Origin: Flavisericum labens
GTDB lineage: Bacteria > Bacteroidota > Bacteroidia > Flavobacteriales > Flavobacteriaceae
Length of the DNA: 64,000 nucleotides
Reading direction: 5' to 3'
NCBI RefSeq assembly: GCF_045446075.1
Contig: NZ_JBJJBQ010000007.1
Coordinates: 62,001-126,000 of the forward strand
Made by a program: the position numbers and the translations under genes. Each line of letters begins with the position of its first letter. Positions within the stretch are counted from its first letter, which is position 1. The notes under the pieces are model-generated. The model saw only the letters and a program-made list of their open reading frames with translations. It was not told the DNA's origin and searched no databases. This document shows, piece after piece, positions 1 to 7,959 of the stretch.

Positions 1-42
1 TTTTCTTCCATTTTTTTAGTCTGATACCTTGCAAAAATAATG

Positions 43-50
43 TAATTTTG
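43..50 (+). promoter_or_regulatory. candidate -7 promoter box for the leading RNA
   Basis: TAATTTTG matches the Bacteroidota -7 consensus TAnnTTTG. It lies about 190 bases before the first gene, so its transcript would begin near base 57 and first cover the structured stretch up to 237. No convincing -33 element is visible. Confidence 0.4.
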
Positions 51-56
51 CGGTTA

Positions 57-230
57 AACACTAGCAAAAGCTGATAATGGGTTAAGGATTGCAGCGGCAT
101 CCTTTTTAAAATACGAAAATGGTATTGCGAGGCAAATTTTTATTTGCCGTAGCCATCTTCTAATTAACATTTTAAAAAGATACAGCGGAAAGCCTGACCA
201 CCGAAATAGTTTTCGGGGGTAACCCCAAAA
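57..230 (+). ncRNA. candidate structured RNA, family not identified
   Basis: No convincing reading frame lies here. The stretch is dense in pairing potential. An 11-bp stem joins 102-112 with 169-179. GGGTTA at 79-84 can pair with TAACCC at 220-225. Local hairpins are GGAT/ATCC (86-89/99-102), GGCAAAT/ATTTGCC (131-137/142-148) and CCGAAA/TTTCGG (201-206/211-216). A related motif, AGCGGCATCC at 93-102 and AGCGGAAAGCC at 184-194, sits on each side of the long stem. A -7 box lies just upstream. It could be an independent small RNA or the 5' leader of the methyltransferase gene. I cannot assign a known RNA family. Confidence 0.4.
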
Positions 231-237
231 AAAATAT

Positions 238-969
238 ATGATCAATAATACGTCTACATGGTTTACTTCGTGGTTTGACACGCCGTACTACCATATTTTA
301 TACAAAGATAGAAATGATAGCGAGGCCCATGCCTTTATGGAAACGCTTACCGATTATTTGAATATCCCAGAGCATGGCCGTATTTTGGATTTGGCCTGCG
401 GAAAAGGACGCCACGCCAGGTATTTAAACAAAATTGGATACGATGTTACCGGGGTTGATTTAAGCGAAAACAGTATTGCCTTTGCCAAAAAGTTTGAAAA
501 CCACCGCTTACATTTTGATGTGCATGATATGTGCCTACCCTATAACAAGCAGTTTGATGCCGTTTTTAACTTGTTTACCAGTTTTGGCTATTTTGAGTAT
601 GACGAGGACAACCTAAAAACCATTAAAGCCATTAAGGCCGATTTGAACGAACATGGTTTTGGGGTGATTGATTTTATGAACAGTGAGTATGTTATTGACC
701 ATTTGGTGCCAGAGGAAGTTAAAACGGTGGATGACATTGAGTTCCATTTAAAGCGCTATGTAAAAGGCGATTATATTATTAAGGATATCTCATTCACCAT
801 AGGCGATAAAGATTATCATTTTCAGGAACGGGTACGTGCGTTTACTTTAGCGGATTTTGAGAGCCTGTTTGAAGAAGCCGATGTATATTTACTGGATGTT
901 TTTGGCGATTATAAATTGCGAAAATTTAACCCCAAAACTTCGGAACGTTTAGTGATGATTTTTAAATAG
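238..969 (+). CDS. class I SAM-dependent methyltransferase
   Basis: A 243-residue soluble protein with a Rossmann-type SAM fold. Motif I (DLACGKGRH, residues 51-59) binds S-adenosylmethionine, followed by the acidic strand end GVDLS. This layout is typical of small class I methyltransferases of the Methyltransf_25/11 type. The substrate cannot be read from sequence. The ATG at 238 directly follows the structured region 57-230, which may be its leader. The next gene starts 50 bases downstream on the same strand. Family assignment is firm; specificity is unknown. Confidence 0.85.
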   Translation: MINNTSTWFTSWFDTPYYHILYKDRNDSEAHAFMETLTDYLNIPEHGRILDLACGKGRHARYLNKIGYDVTGVDLSENSIAFAKKFENHRLHFDVHDMCLPYNKQFDAVFNLFTSFGYFEYDEDNLKTIKAIKADLNEHGFGVIDFMNSEYVIDHLVPEEVKTVDDIEFHLKRYVKGDYIIKDISFTIGDKDYHFQERVRAFTLADFESLFEEADVYLLDVFGDYKLRKFNPKTSERLVMIFK

Positions 970-1019
970 GAGGATAACCGGCAGTTGTTTATTTTTGCTG
1001 CTACGAATAGTGTAATTAA

Positions 1020-1694
1020 ATGAACAAATTTATTTTCCCCATATTGGCGGTGGTTCTTGGTTTTTTACTGGCCCTTGCCTCTAAAAAACAAAAGTCTTGG
1101 AATACCAAGCTCCTACTCTCTTTCAGTGGGGCTTTTCTATTGGCCTTAACGCTTTTTGAATTATTACCCGAAGTATATCATCATTTGGAGGCTAAACTTA
1201 CCGGTCTTTTGATTATGTCTGGTATTTTGCTGCAAATTATTTTAGAGCTCTTTTCTAAGGGCGCCGAGCACGGGCATGTGCACATTCATAAAAACGAAAC
1301 CGTTTTTCCGTGGTTGTTGTTCATCAGTTTATGCATACACAGCTTTTTAGAGGGTTTTTCCATACACGACCACAACGATATGGTTTATGGAGTTTTGGTG
1401 CATAAAATCCCCATTGCGCTAATCATTACCTTATTTTTAATGCAGAGCCAATACAGCAGAATGCAAATTGCAGCATTTTTATTGGTATTTGCCCTTATGA
1501 CTCCTTTGGGTACTTATGTGGCGCATGCTTCAAATTTAACCGAACAATATGTTCATGCCATCAATGCCGTAGTAATTGGTATCTTTTTTCATATTTCTAC
1601 CACCATTTTGTTTGAAAGTGGCGATGGCCATAAGTTTAATTTGTCGAAATTTATTTCGATTATTTTAGGCGTTGGTATCGCTTATTTGATTTAA
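1020..1694 (+). CDS. ZIP family metal transporter
   Basis: A 224-residue polytopic membrane protein with a hydrophobic N-terminus (1-20) and several further membrane spans. It has a His-rich loop at 81-90 (GAEHGHVHIH), the ZIP helix signature HSFLEG near 107-112, and a second metal-site helix containing VHKIP. ZIP proteins move divalent metals such as zinc or iron into the cytoplasm; the metal here is not predictable. It ends 6 bases before the DUF4268 gene, so the two are probably cotranscribed. Confidence 0.88.
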   Translation: MNKFIFPILAVVLGFLLALASKKQKSWNTKLLLSFSGAFLLALTLFELLPEVYHHLEAKLTGLLIMSGILLQIILELFSKGAEHGHVHIHKNETVFPWLLFISLCIHSFLEGFSIHDHNDMVYGVLVHKIPIALIITLFLMQSQYSRMQIAAFLLVFALMTPLGTYVAHASNLTEQYVHAINAVVIGIFFHISTTILFESGDGHKFNLSKFISIILGVGIAYLI

Positions 1695-1700
1695 TTTTCA

Positions 1701-2129
1701 ATGTTTAGCAAAGAAGAATCTCGACTATTAAGGCAAGAATTTTGGACGAGTTTTGGGAAATCGTTTCCACGGAAGTGGATATTGTACAATACGAAATTAA
1801 AAGGGTTCAGTTTTAAATTTCATTTTGATACCAAAAGAGCCTTAGTAGCGCTCGACTTAGAAGACGACCTAGAACACCGCATTACGTACTGGGAAAAATT
1901 ACTGGCATTGAAATCTATTTTAAAAGACGAATACCTGCCAGAAGCTATATTTGAGGAGGAATATTTTTTAGATAACTCCAAAGAAATTTCTAGGATTTAT
2001 GTGCCCTTAGAGCAAAAAGTATCCATTCACAACAAAAACACTTGGCGTGATGTTATGGAATTTTTCAATGAAAAAATGACCTTGTTCGAAGCCTTCTTCG
2101 AGGAGTATAAAGATATTATTGAGGGTTAG
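1701..2129 (+). CDS. DUF4268 domain-containing protein
   Basis: A 142-residue soluble protein without signal peptide or membrane span. It resembles the DUF4268 family, with an N-terminal E-FW-FG pattern and a conserved acidic middle part (LEDDLEHR). That family is often linked to restriction-like or unknown folds, but a stand-alone short copy like this has no assigned role. It lies 6 bases behind the ZIP transporter gene and converges on the gene at 2142-2459. Confidence 0.7.
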   Translation: MFSKEESRLLRQEFWTSFGKSFPRKWILYNTKLKGFSFKFHFDTKRALVALDLEDDLEHRITYWEKLLALKSILKDEYLPEAIFEEEYFLDNSKEISRIYVPLEQKVSIHNKNTWRDVMEFFNEKMTLFEAFFEEYKDIIEG

Positions 2130-2141
2130 TTCTCTTAGACC

Positions 2142-2459
2142 TTATTCTAACATCAACCGTGATGTTCTTTCATTATTTATTTGAACAAGATAAACCCCTG
2201 TGTTTAGCGCTTTTAAATTTAACTCGGCGGCTTTAATGTTTTCAAAATTCTTATTGAGAAGTTCTTTCCCTAAGATTGAATATATTTTAATGTTATGTAT
2301 AAGCTCATGCCCAGAAACCATAAGTGTTCTGGATGCTCCTAATGGGTTAGGATATAGCTTAAAATGATTATTTTTTTGAAGGTCTAATGTGTTTTGCGAA
2401 TAAGTACTTTGAAATCCAAGAAATAAGATGACAAATGCGAAGCGTAAAAGTGTTGTCAT
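2142..2459 (-). CDS. small secreted protein made almost only of a T9SS type A sorting domain
   Basis: A 105-residue protein. Residues 1-21 form a signal peptide ending near TYSQ. From about residue 30 to the end it matches the T9SS type A C-terminal sorting domain: the opening FKLYPNP, the middle strand IKIYSILGKEL and the closing GVYLVQI. Nothing that looks like a passenger domain sits between. Known sorting domains direct proteins through the type IX machinery to the cell surface. This one may be a mini-substrate or the remnant of a larger gene. It lies downstream of the leu operon, separated by a terminator. Confidence 0.75.
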   Translation of the reverse strand: MTTLLRFAFVILFLGFQSTYSQNTLDLQKNNHFKLYPNPLGASRTLMVSGHELIHNIKIYSILGKELLNKNFENIKAAELNLKALNTGVYLVQINNERTSRLMLE

Positions 2460-2538
2460 AATTTTTAAGATTAAGGTTTTCAGTAAATTACAAAAAACAA
2501 CTGTTTTTCACAATAATTGTTAATAAATAACAAAGCAT

Positions 2539-2572
2539 AAAAAAAGCCCTGAAAAAATATTTACAGGGCTTT
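2539..2572 (-). terminator. terminator of the leu-type operon
   Basis: Arms AAAGCCCTG (2543-2551) and CAGGGCTTT (2564-2572) form a 9-bp stem. Read leftwards it ends in a run of seven T. It lies 24 bases after the leuB stop. Confidence 0.85.
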
Positions 2573-2595
2573 ATGTTATTTTTTATTGAAAGTGT

Positions 2596-3654
2596 CTAGA
2601 TGTTAGCAGCTAGCCAATCTCCTACTTCTTTTGTTCCATAAGACTTGCCGCCATCGGCTAAATCTTCTGTAACAAAACCTTCAGCCAAGGCTTTATTTAC
2701 GGCATCTCTAATAGCTTTACCCTCTTCTGGTAAATTGAAAGCTGTTTCGAACATCATGGCTGCCGATAAAACGGTTGCCATAGGGTTGGCAATGTTTAAT
2801 CCTGTTGCCTGTGGGTAAGACCCGTGTATAGGCTCAAATAAAGCGATATCCGCTCCCATAGATGCCGATGGCATTAAGCCCATAGATCCTGAAATAACAG
2901 AGGCTTCATCGGTTAGAATATCTCCAAATAGATTTTCTGTAATTAAAACATCATAGCTGTTTGGCCATTGTACCAAACGCATGGCTACAGCATCAACAAA
3001 TTCGTAACTTACTTCAACTTCTGGATAATCTTTTTCCATGGCTTGAACTGTTTCACGCCATAAACGAGACGTTTCTAAAACGTTGGCCTTATCAACACAA
3101 CATAGTTTTTTAGAACGTGTCATTGCCAATTCGAAACCTTTTTTCGCCAAACGTTGTACTTCCTCGCGTGTATATACACAGTTGTCGTAAGCGGTTTCTC
3201 CTTCATCTCTTCTGCCTTTTTCACCAAAGTAAATCCCACCTGTTAACTCGCGTAAAAAGACCAAATCGGTACCTTCTATACGTTCTTTCTTTAAAGGCGA
3301 TTTATCTAAAAGCGATGGAAATGTAAATGTTGGACGCACATTGGCAAATAAGCCTAATTTTTTACGCATTTTTAGTAAACCTTGCTCGGGTCTAACTGGA
3401 GCAGAAGGGTCGTTATCAAACTTGGGGTGACCAATAGCTCCGAATAAAACAGCATCGGCTGCTGCACAAACCTCGTGAGTTTCATCTGGATAAGGCTCGC
3501 CAACAGCATCAATGGCCGCAGCTCCAGTTAAAGCTGGTTTCCAAGTAATTTCGTGTCCGAATTTTTTAGCAACGGCGTCACTTACCTTTACGGCTTGATC
3601 AATAACTTCTGGTCCAATACCGTCTCCGGCTAAAAGGGCTATATTAAATTTCAT
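2596..3654 (-). CDS. leuB: 3-isopropylmalate dehydrogenase
   Basis: A 352-residue cytosolic dehydrogenase that oxidises and decarboxylates 3-isopropylmalate with NAD in leucine synthesis. Visible family marks are LLAGDGIGPEV at the N-terminus, the loop RELTGGIYFGEKGR, the catalytic Lys-Ala-Asn segment VDKANVL, and the metal-binding NLFGDILTDEAS. Length is normal. It is the last gene of the operon leuC-leuD-cimA/leuA-leuB, 19 bases after its upstream neighbour. If that neighbour is a citramalate synthase, this enzyme could also oxidise beta-methylmalate, as LeuB proteins do in that pathway. Confidence 0.95.
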   Translation of the reverse strand: MKFNIALLAGDGIGPEVIDQAVKVSDAVAKKFGHEITWKPALTGAAAIDAVGEPYPDETHEVCAAADAVLFGAIGHPKFDNDPSAPVRPEQGLLKMRKKLGLFANVRPTFTFPSLLDKSPLKKERIEGTDLVFLRELTGGIYFGEKGRRDEGETAYDNCVYTREEVQRLAKKGFELAMTRSKKLCCVDKANVLETSRLWRETVQAMEKDYPEVEVSYEFVDAVAMRLVQWPNSYDVLITENLFGDILTDEASVISGSMGLMPSASMGADIALFEPIHGSYPQATGLNIANPMATVLSAAMMFETAFNLPEEGKAIRDAVNKALAEGFVTEDLADGGKSYGTKEVGDWLAANI

Positions 3655-3673
3655 GTGTTAGTTTTTATGTGTC

Positions 3674-5191
3674 TTAATTAATAATAATATTTAACATTTT
3701 CTCGGTGGCTTTTATAGCTGAAACCGTTTGATCGGAATCCAACCCTCGAGTTTTAAATTCTTTTTCTGGTGATTTCCACGTTATAATCGTTTCACAAAGA
3801 GCATCTGACCGGCTTCCTGGTGGAATTCGCACCGCATAGTCAATTAAATCTGGTAAAACCCCTTTCTTTTGTCTTTTGAAAATAGTTCTAACGGCATTCA
3901 TAAACGCATCAAACTGCCCATCACCTTGCGAGTTTTCCTCAAACGTTTGGTCATCAATGGTAATTGAAACGGTTGTAGAAGGCTTTAATCCTTTAGAATG
4001 GGTCAATACATACGAATTAACTTTCACCTTTTCTTCGTAATTATAATCCAATACATCAGAAATGATATAAGGTAAATCTTCCTTGGTAACTACTTGTTTT
4101 TTATCGCCCAACTCAATAATGCGTTGGGTTACCTTCTTTAGGTCTTCATCATTAAGCTGAAGCCCCATTTCTTGTAAGTTCTTTTGAATATTGGCTTTTC
4201 CAGAAGCCTTACCCAGCGCATATTGGCGTTTCCTGCCAAAACGTTCAGGCATTAAGTCACTGAAGTACAGGTTCTTTTTATTGTCGCCATCGGCATGAAT
4301 TCCAGCAGTTTGCGTAAATACATTGGCTCCAATAATGGGTTTATTGGCAGGTATCATAACCCCAGAGAAATTCTCAACTAATTTGCTAACCGTGTATAGC
4401 ACCTTTTCATTTACACCAACTCCTACACTTGGTAAATAATCGTTAATCACCGCAATCGTGCTAGCCATTGGTGCATTACCTGCACGTTCACCCATGCCAT
4501 TTACCGTTAAATGTAAACCATCAGCTCCAGCTTTTAGGGCCTCTATGGCATTGGCAACACCCAAATCATAATCATTATGTGCATGAAAATCGAAATGTAA
4601 ATCGGGATATTTATCTTTTATTTCCTTTACGAAATTGAAAGATTCATTCGGGGTTAAAACGCCCAAAGTATCCGGAAGCATAATGCGCTTTAATGGTTGA
4701 GTGGACAAAAACTCTAAAAACTCATAAACATATTCTTTTGAGTTACGCATACCGTTACTCCAATCTTCTAAATAGATATTGGTTTCAATACCTTTTGAAG
4801 TTGCCAAAGAAACAGTTTCTGCTATTTCTGCAAAATGCTGATTTGGAGTCTTTTTAAGTTGATGGGTTAAATGGTTTAATGAACCTTTTGTAAGTAAGTT
4901 TTGCACCTTGGCTCCTGCTTCAATCATCCAATCGATTGAAACACCTTTATCAACGAAAGTTAAAACTTCGACCTTATCAATATAACTGTTTTCCGAAGCC
5001 CATTGGGTTACATCTTTTACGGCTTGAAACTCGCCTTCCGAAACTCTTGCAGAGGCTATTTCAATACGGTCAACTTTTAATTCTTCAAGTAAAAGTTTGG
5101 CAATGGTAAGTTTTTCAGAAGCTGAAAACGACACGCCCGAGGTTTGTTCACCATCGCGCAGTGTCGTGTCCATAATCTCTATCTTCTTCAT
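3674..5191 (-). CDS. cimA: 2-isopropylmalate synthase family protein with LeuA regulatory domain (LeuA or citramalate synthase CimA)
   Basis: A 505-residue acyl-CoA condensing enzyme. A TIM barrel (about 1-280) carries the catalytic LRDGEQ (11-16), the metal site HAHND and the NGMGERAGN loop. A linker and a LeuA-type allosteric dimer domain (about 380-505) follow. The barrel resembles Leptospira citramalate synthase, and residues equivalent to its pyruvate-selecting Leu, Leu and Tyr appear as L77, L100 and Y140, with E142 also kept. Seen: the motifs. Recalled: their meaning. Inferred: pyruvate rather than ketoisovalerate as substrate. As the only such gene in the operon it could still be annotated leuA. 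Confidence 0.8.
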   Translation of the reverse strand: MKKIEIMDTTLRDGEQTSGVSFSASEKLTIAKLLLEELKVDRIEIASARVSEGEFQAVKDVTQWASENSYIDKVEVLTFVDKGVSIDWMIEAGAKVQNLLTKGSLNHLTHQLKKTPNQHFAEIAETVSLATSKGIETNIYLEDWSNGMRNSKEYVYEFLEFLSTQPLKRIMLPDTLGVLTPNESFNFVKEIKDKYPDLHFDFHAHNDYDLGVANAIEALKAGADGLHLTVNGMGERAGNAPMASTIAVINDYLPSVGVGVNEKVLYTVSKLVENFSGVMIPANKPIIGANVFTQTAGIHADGDNKKNLYFSDLMPERFGRKRQYALGKASGKANIQKNLQEMGLQLNDEDLKKVTQRIIELGDKKQVVTKEDLPYIISDVLDYNYEEKVKVNSYVLTHSKGLKPSTTVSITIDDQTFEENSQGDGQFDAFMNAVRTIFKRQKKGVLPDLIDYAVRIPPGSRSDALCETIITWKSPEKEFKTRGLDSDQTVSAIKATEKMLNIIIN

Positions 5192-5223
5192 TAAATATGA
5201 ATGGGCTTTGTTTTTATTTTGAT

Positions 5224-5823
5224 TTAAAAAGGTCTTGTTTCACCAAATTCGGCAATTTCTTCCTTCATATTTTGCAAATAATCAATATCATCAAAACCAT
5301 TAAGCATGTTACCTTTTTTATAACCGTTGATTTCGAATGATTCTGATTCGCCGGTCTCTAGCAGAGTCACCGTTTGGTTTGGCAAATCTACTTTAATTTC
5401 AGTTTTAGGGTCGGCCTCAATCGCATCAAATAATTTTTGCGCAAATACCGGAGAAACCTGTACTGGTAAAACACCTATATTTAAACAGTTATTTTTAAAG
5501 ATATCTGCAAATGCAGATGAAATTACGCAACGTAAACCAAAATCATAAACCGACCATGCGGCGTGCTCTCTAGAAGAACCTGAACCAAAGTTTTTACCGC
5601 CTATCAATATTTTAGCCCCATCGTATTTTGAATCGTTTAAAGGAAAGTCTGCAATAGGATTACCTTCAGAATCGTATCTCCAATCTCTAAAAAAGTTATC
5701 ACCAAACCCTTTACGCTCTGTAGCTTTTAAAAAACGTGCTGGAATGATTTGATCGGTATCTACATTTTCTATTGGTAAAGGATAAGCTGTACTGGTTAAA
5801 ACTTCAAATTTATCGTAAGCCAT
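5224..5823 (-). CDS. leuD: 3-isopropylmalate dehydratase small subunit
   Basis: A 199-residue swivel-domain subunit of the isomerase LeuCD, which interconverts 2- and 3-isopropylmalate (or citramalate and methylmalate). Seen: NVDTDQIIPARFL near residues 20-32 and the substrate-loop motif GSGSSREHAAW near 80-90, both hallmarks of LeuD. Length is normal. It lies between leuC (95-base gap) and the synthase gene (32-base gap) and must pair with the leuC product. Confidence 0.95.
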   Translation of the reverse strand: MAYDKFEVLTSTAYPLPIENVDTDQIIPARFLKATERKGFGDNFFRDWRYDSEGNPIADFPLNDSKYDGAKILIGGKNFGSGSSREHAAWSVYDFGLRCVISSAFADIFKNNCLNIGVLPVQVSPVFAQKLFDAIEADPKTEIKVDLPNQTVTLLETGESESFEINGYKKGNMLNGFDDIDYLQNMKEEIAEFGETRPF

Positions 5824-5918
5824 GTTGTTTTTGTATTTAGTCTGCCCATTTTCAATTGGCAGTCATATTTTTATTTAATTAATTTTAAAGTTAGATGTTT
5901 TTTGAAAACCGATTTCTT

Positions 5919-7325
5919 CTAACTGTTTACTGTCATAAGTGTTCTAGGATCAGTTACCACACCTTCAACGGCCGTTGCTGCAGCTACAAGTGGAGAAGCA
6001 AGCAATGTTCTTGATCCAGGACCTTGACGGCCTTCAAAATTACGGTTGGATGTTGATACAGCCAATTTACCTGCAGGAACCTTATCGTCGTTCATGGCTA
6101 AACATGCCGAACAACCAGGCTCTCTTAGCACAAAACCTGCCTCTTCAATAATTTTATCTAATCCTTCTTCTTTTATTTGGTCTACAACTTTATGCGATCC
6201 AGGCACTAACCAAGCGGTGATATTATCGGCCTTTTTTCTTCCTTCAACAATTGAGCAAAACGCTCTAAAATCTTCTATACGGCCATTGGTACAAGACCCC
6301 AAAAACACATAGTCAACTTGTTTGCCAATCATGCTGTCACCCTCATCAAACTTCATGTAGCCCAATGATTTTTTATAGGTGTTTACATTACCCTCTACAT
6401 TTTCGGCCTTAGGGATTGAATTGGTTACCCCTAAGCCCATGCCAGGATTGGTTCCGTAGGTAATCATAGGTTCGATGTCAGCCGCATCATAATTAAATTC
6501 TACATCAAAAACAGCATCATCATCTGTTTTTAAAGTTTTCCAATACTCCATGGCTTTGTCCCAATCGGCTCCCTTTGGCGTATGTTTTCTTCCTTTTATG
6601 TATTCAAAGGTTTTTTCGTCTGGTGCAATCATTCCACCACGGGCCCCCATTTCAATGGAAAGGTTGCAAACCGTCATACGGCCTTCCATAGACATATCTT
6701 CAAAAACATCACCAGCATACTCGACAAAATAACCTGTAGCTCCAGAAGTCGTTTGTTGCGCAATGATGTAAAGTGCAACATCCTTTGGCGTTACTCCAAA
6801 TCCTAATTTACCGTTTACGTTAATACGCATCTTTTTAGGCTTTGGCTGCATGATACATTGTGTTGACAATACCATCTCAACCTCAGAAGTGCCAATACCA
6901 AAAGCAATGGCTCCAAAAGCGCCATGCGTTGATGTGTGCGAATCGCCACAAACAATGGTTGAACCAGGTAATGTAATACCATTTTCCGGCCCAACAATAT
7001 GAACAATACCATTATTTCTGTGCCCTAAGCCCCAATGGGAAATACCATATTCAGCAGCATTATTAGCTAAGGCTTCAAGTTGATTTGATGATAAAGGGTC
7101 AGCTACTGGTAAATGCTGGTTCCAAGTTGGCGTGTTATGGTCTGCAGTTGCAAAAGTTTTTTCTGGATACATTACACCAATACCACGACTTTTTAATCCA
7201 ACAAAGGCTACAGGACTGGTTACCTCATGGATAAAATGGCGGTCTATGAAAAATACATCTGGACCATCTTCTATTTTTCTAACAACATGCGAATCCCACA
7301 CTTTGTCAAACAATGTCTCACTCAT
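5919..7325 (-). CDS. leuC: 3-isopropylmalate dehydratase large subunit
   Basis: A 468-residue aconitase-type subunit carrying a [4Fe-4S] cluster. Seen: the cluster cysteines in VFLGSCTNGR and in REPGCSACLAMN, the ICGDSHTSTHGAFG-type motif (here VCGDSHTSTHGAFG), and a C-terminal SNRNFEGRQG. It forms the active isomerase with LeuD. First gene of the operon, with a candidate -7 box about 70 bases upstream and a 5' leader carrying inverted repeats. Confidence 0.95.
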   Translation of the reverse strand: MSETLFDKVWDSHVVRKIEDGPDVFFIDRHFIHEVTSPVAFVGLKSRGIGVMYPEKTFATADHNTPTWNQHLPVADPLSSNQLEALANNAAEYGISHWGLGHRNNGIVHIVGPENGITLPGSTIVCGDSHTSTHGAFGAIAFGIGTSEVEMVLSTQCIMQPKPKKMRINVNGKLGFGVTPKDVALYIIAQQTTSGATGYFVEYAGDVFEDMSMEGRMTVCNLSIEMGARGGMIAPDEKTFEYIKGRKHTPKGADWDKAMEYWKTLKTDDDAVFDVEFNYDAADIEPMITYGTNPGMGLGVTNSIPKAENVEGNVNTYKKSLGYMKFDEGDSMIGKQVDYVFLGSCTNGRIEDFRAFCSIVEGRKKADNITAWLVPGSHKVVDQIKEEGLDKIIEEAGFVLREPGCSACLAMNDDKVPAGKLAVSTSNRNFEGRQGPGSRTLLASPLVAAATAVEGVVTDPRTLMTVNS

Positions 7326-7360
7326 ATATATTTTATTTAATTTTAAAGTCTTAAAGAATA

Positions 7361-7389
7361 ATTTTGGCTAAACCATAAGTAGCCAAAAT
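7361..7389 (-). promoter_or_regulatory. inverted repeat in the leuC 5' leader
   Basis: Perfect 9-base arms ATTTTGGCT (7361-7369) and AGCCAAAAT (7381-7389) with an 11-base loop lie between the candidate promoter and the leuC start. No T-run follows, so it is not a simple terminator. It may be a repressor site or an RNA hairpin acting on leuC translation. Confidence 0.4.
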
Positions 7390-7394
7390 GCTGG

Positions 7395-7427
7395 CAAATT
7401 TACGAAAAACCCCTTGTTTTTTTCGTA
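7395..7427 (-). promoter_or_regulatory. candidate leu operon promoter with overlapping dyad
   Basis: On the minus strand TAAATTTG (7395-7402) fits the -7 consensus TAnnTTTG. Just upstream, TACGAAAAA (7401-7409) and TTTTTCGTA (7419-7427) form a 9-base dyad that fills the -7/-33 spacer, a place suited to a repressor. No clear -33 box is seen. Confidence 0.4.
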
Positions 7428-7553
7428 TATAATAAAATTTAACCCGCTAACTTATTTATTTTTATAATATTGTTAATGGATTTCGAAATAATCTATAATT
7501 TTTTAATAGAAAAGCAATATGGTTGTAAATCTTAAAGCAAATCCACGGCGTTA

Positions 7554-7940
7554 TTAGTTCAACCTATCGGCCACGTATTCAACTTCTGTTTTTCCATGTG
7601 GCTTGGCTTTACCATCTGGCCCTAAATTTACCATAACAATATTTGAAATGGTTATAATGGTTTCATGAGTCATTTTATTCCTAACTTCTGAACTTAACAC
7701 CAATGAAGCCTTACCAAATTTCACCACTTCAATGCCAATTTCAACAATATCGCCCTGTTTGGCAGAGGCTTTAAAATCTATTTCACTCATGTATTTGGTT
7801 ACCACTTTTTGGTTTTCAAGTTGAATGATGGTGTATAAAGCCGCTTCTTCGTCAATCCACTCTAGTAGTCGGCCTCCAAATAATGTGCCGTTGGCATTTA
7901 AATCTTCTGGTTTTACCCATTTTCTGGTATGAAATCTCAT
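7554..7940 (-). CDS. acyl-CoA thioesterase (hotdog fold)
   Basis: A 128-residue single hotdog domain. The motif NANGTLFGGRLLEWIDEEAA near residues 16-35 contains the Asp/Glu-bearing helix typical of YciA/BFIT-type acyl-CoA thioesterases, which hydrolyse acyl-CoA to free acid and CoA. Chain-length preference is not visible. It follows the DUF72 gene by 19 bases on the same strand and is probably cotranscribed. Confidence 0.85.
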   Translation of the reverse strand: MRFHTRKWVKPEDLNANGTLFGGRLLEWIDEEAALYTIIQLENQKVVTKYMSEIDFKASAKQGDIVEIGIEVVKFGKASLVLSSEVRNKMTHETIITISNIVMVNLGPDGKAKPHGKTEVEYVADRLN

Positions 7941-7959
7941 GTTCTATTTATGTTTCTAA

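Noticed and set aside
54..281. Reading frame of 75 codons on the minus strand over the first 281 bases
   Set aside because: It crosses the structured region and the methyltransferase start, and has no family-like composition.
6046..6312. Plus-strand frames inside leuC (also 6550-6806 and 7132-7371)
   Set aside because: Antisense shadows of a highly conserved gene.
7340..7440. Leader peptide for the leu operon
   Set aside because: No frame with Leu, Ile or Val codon runs was found; only a two-codon frame lies in the hairpin loop.
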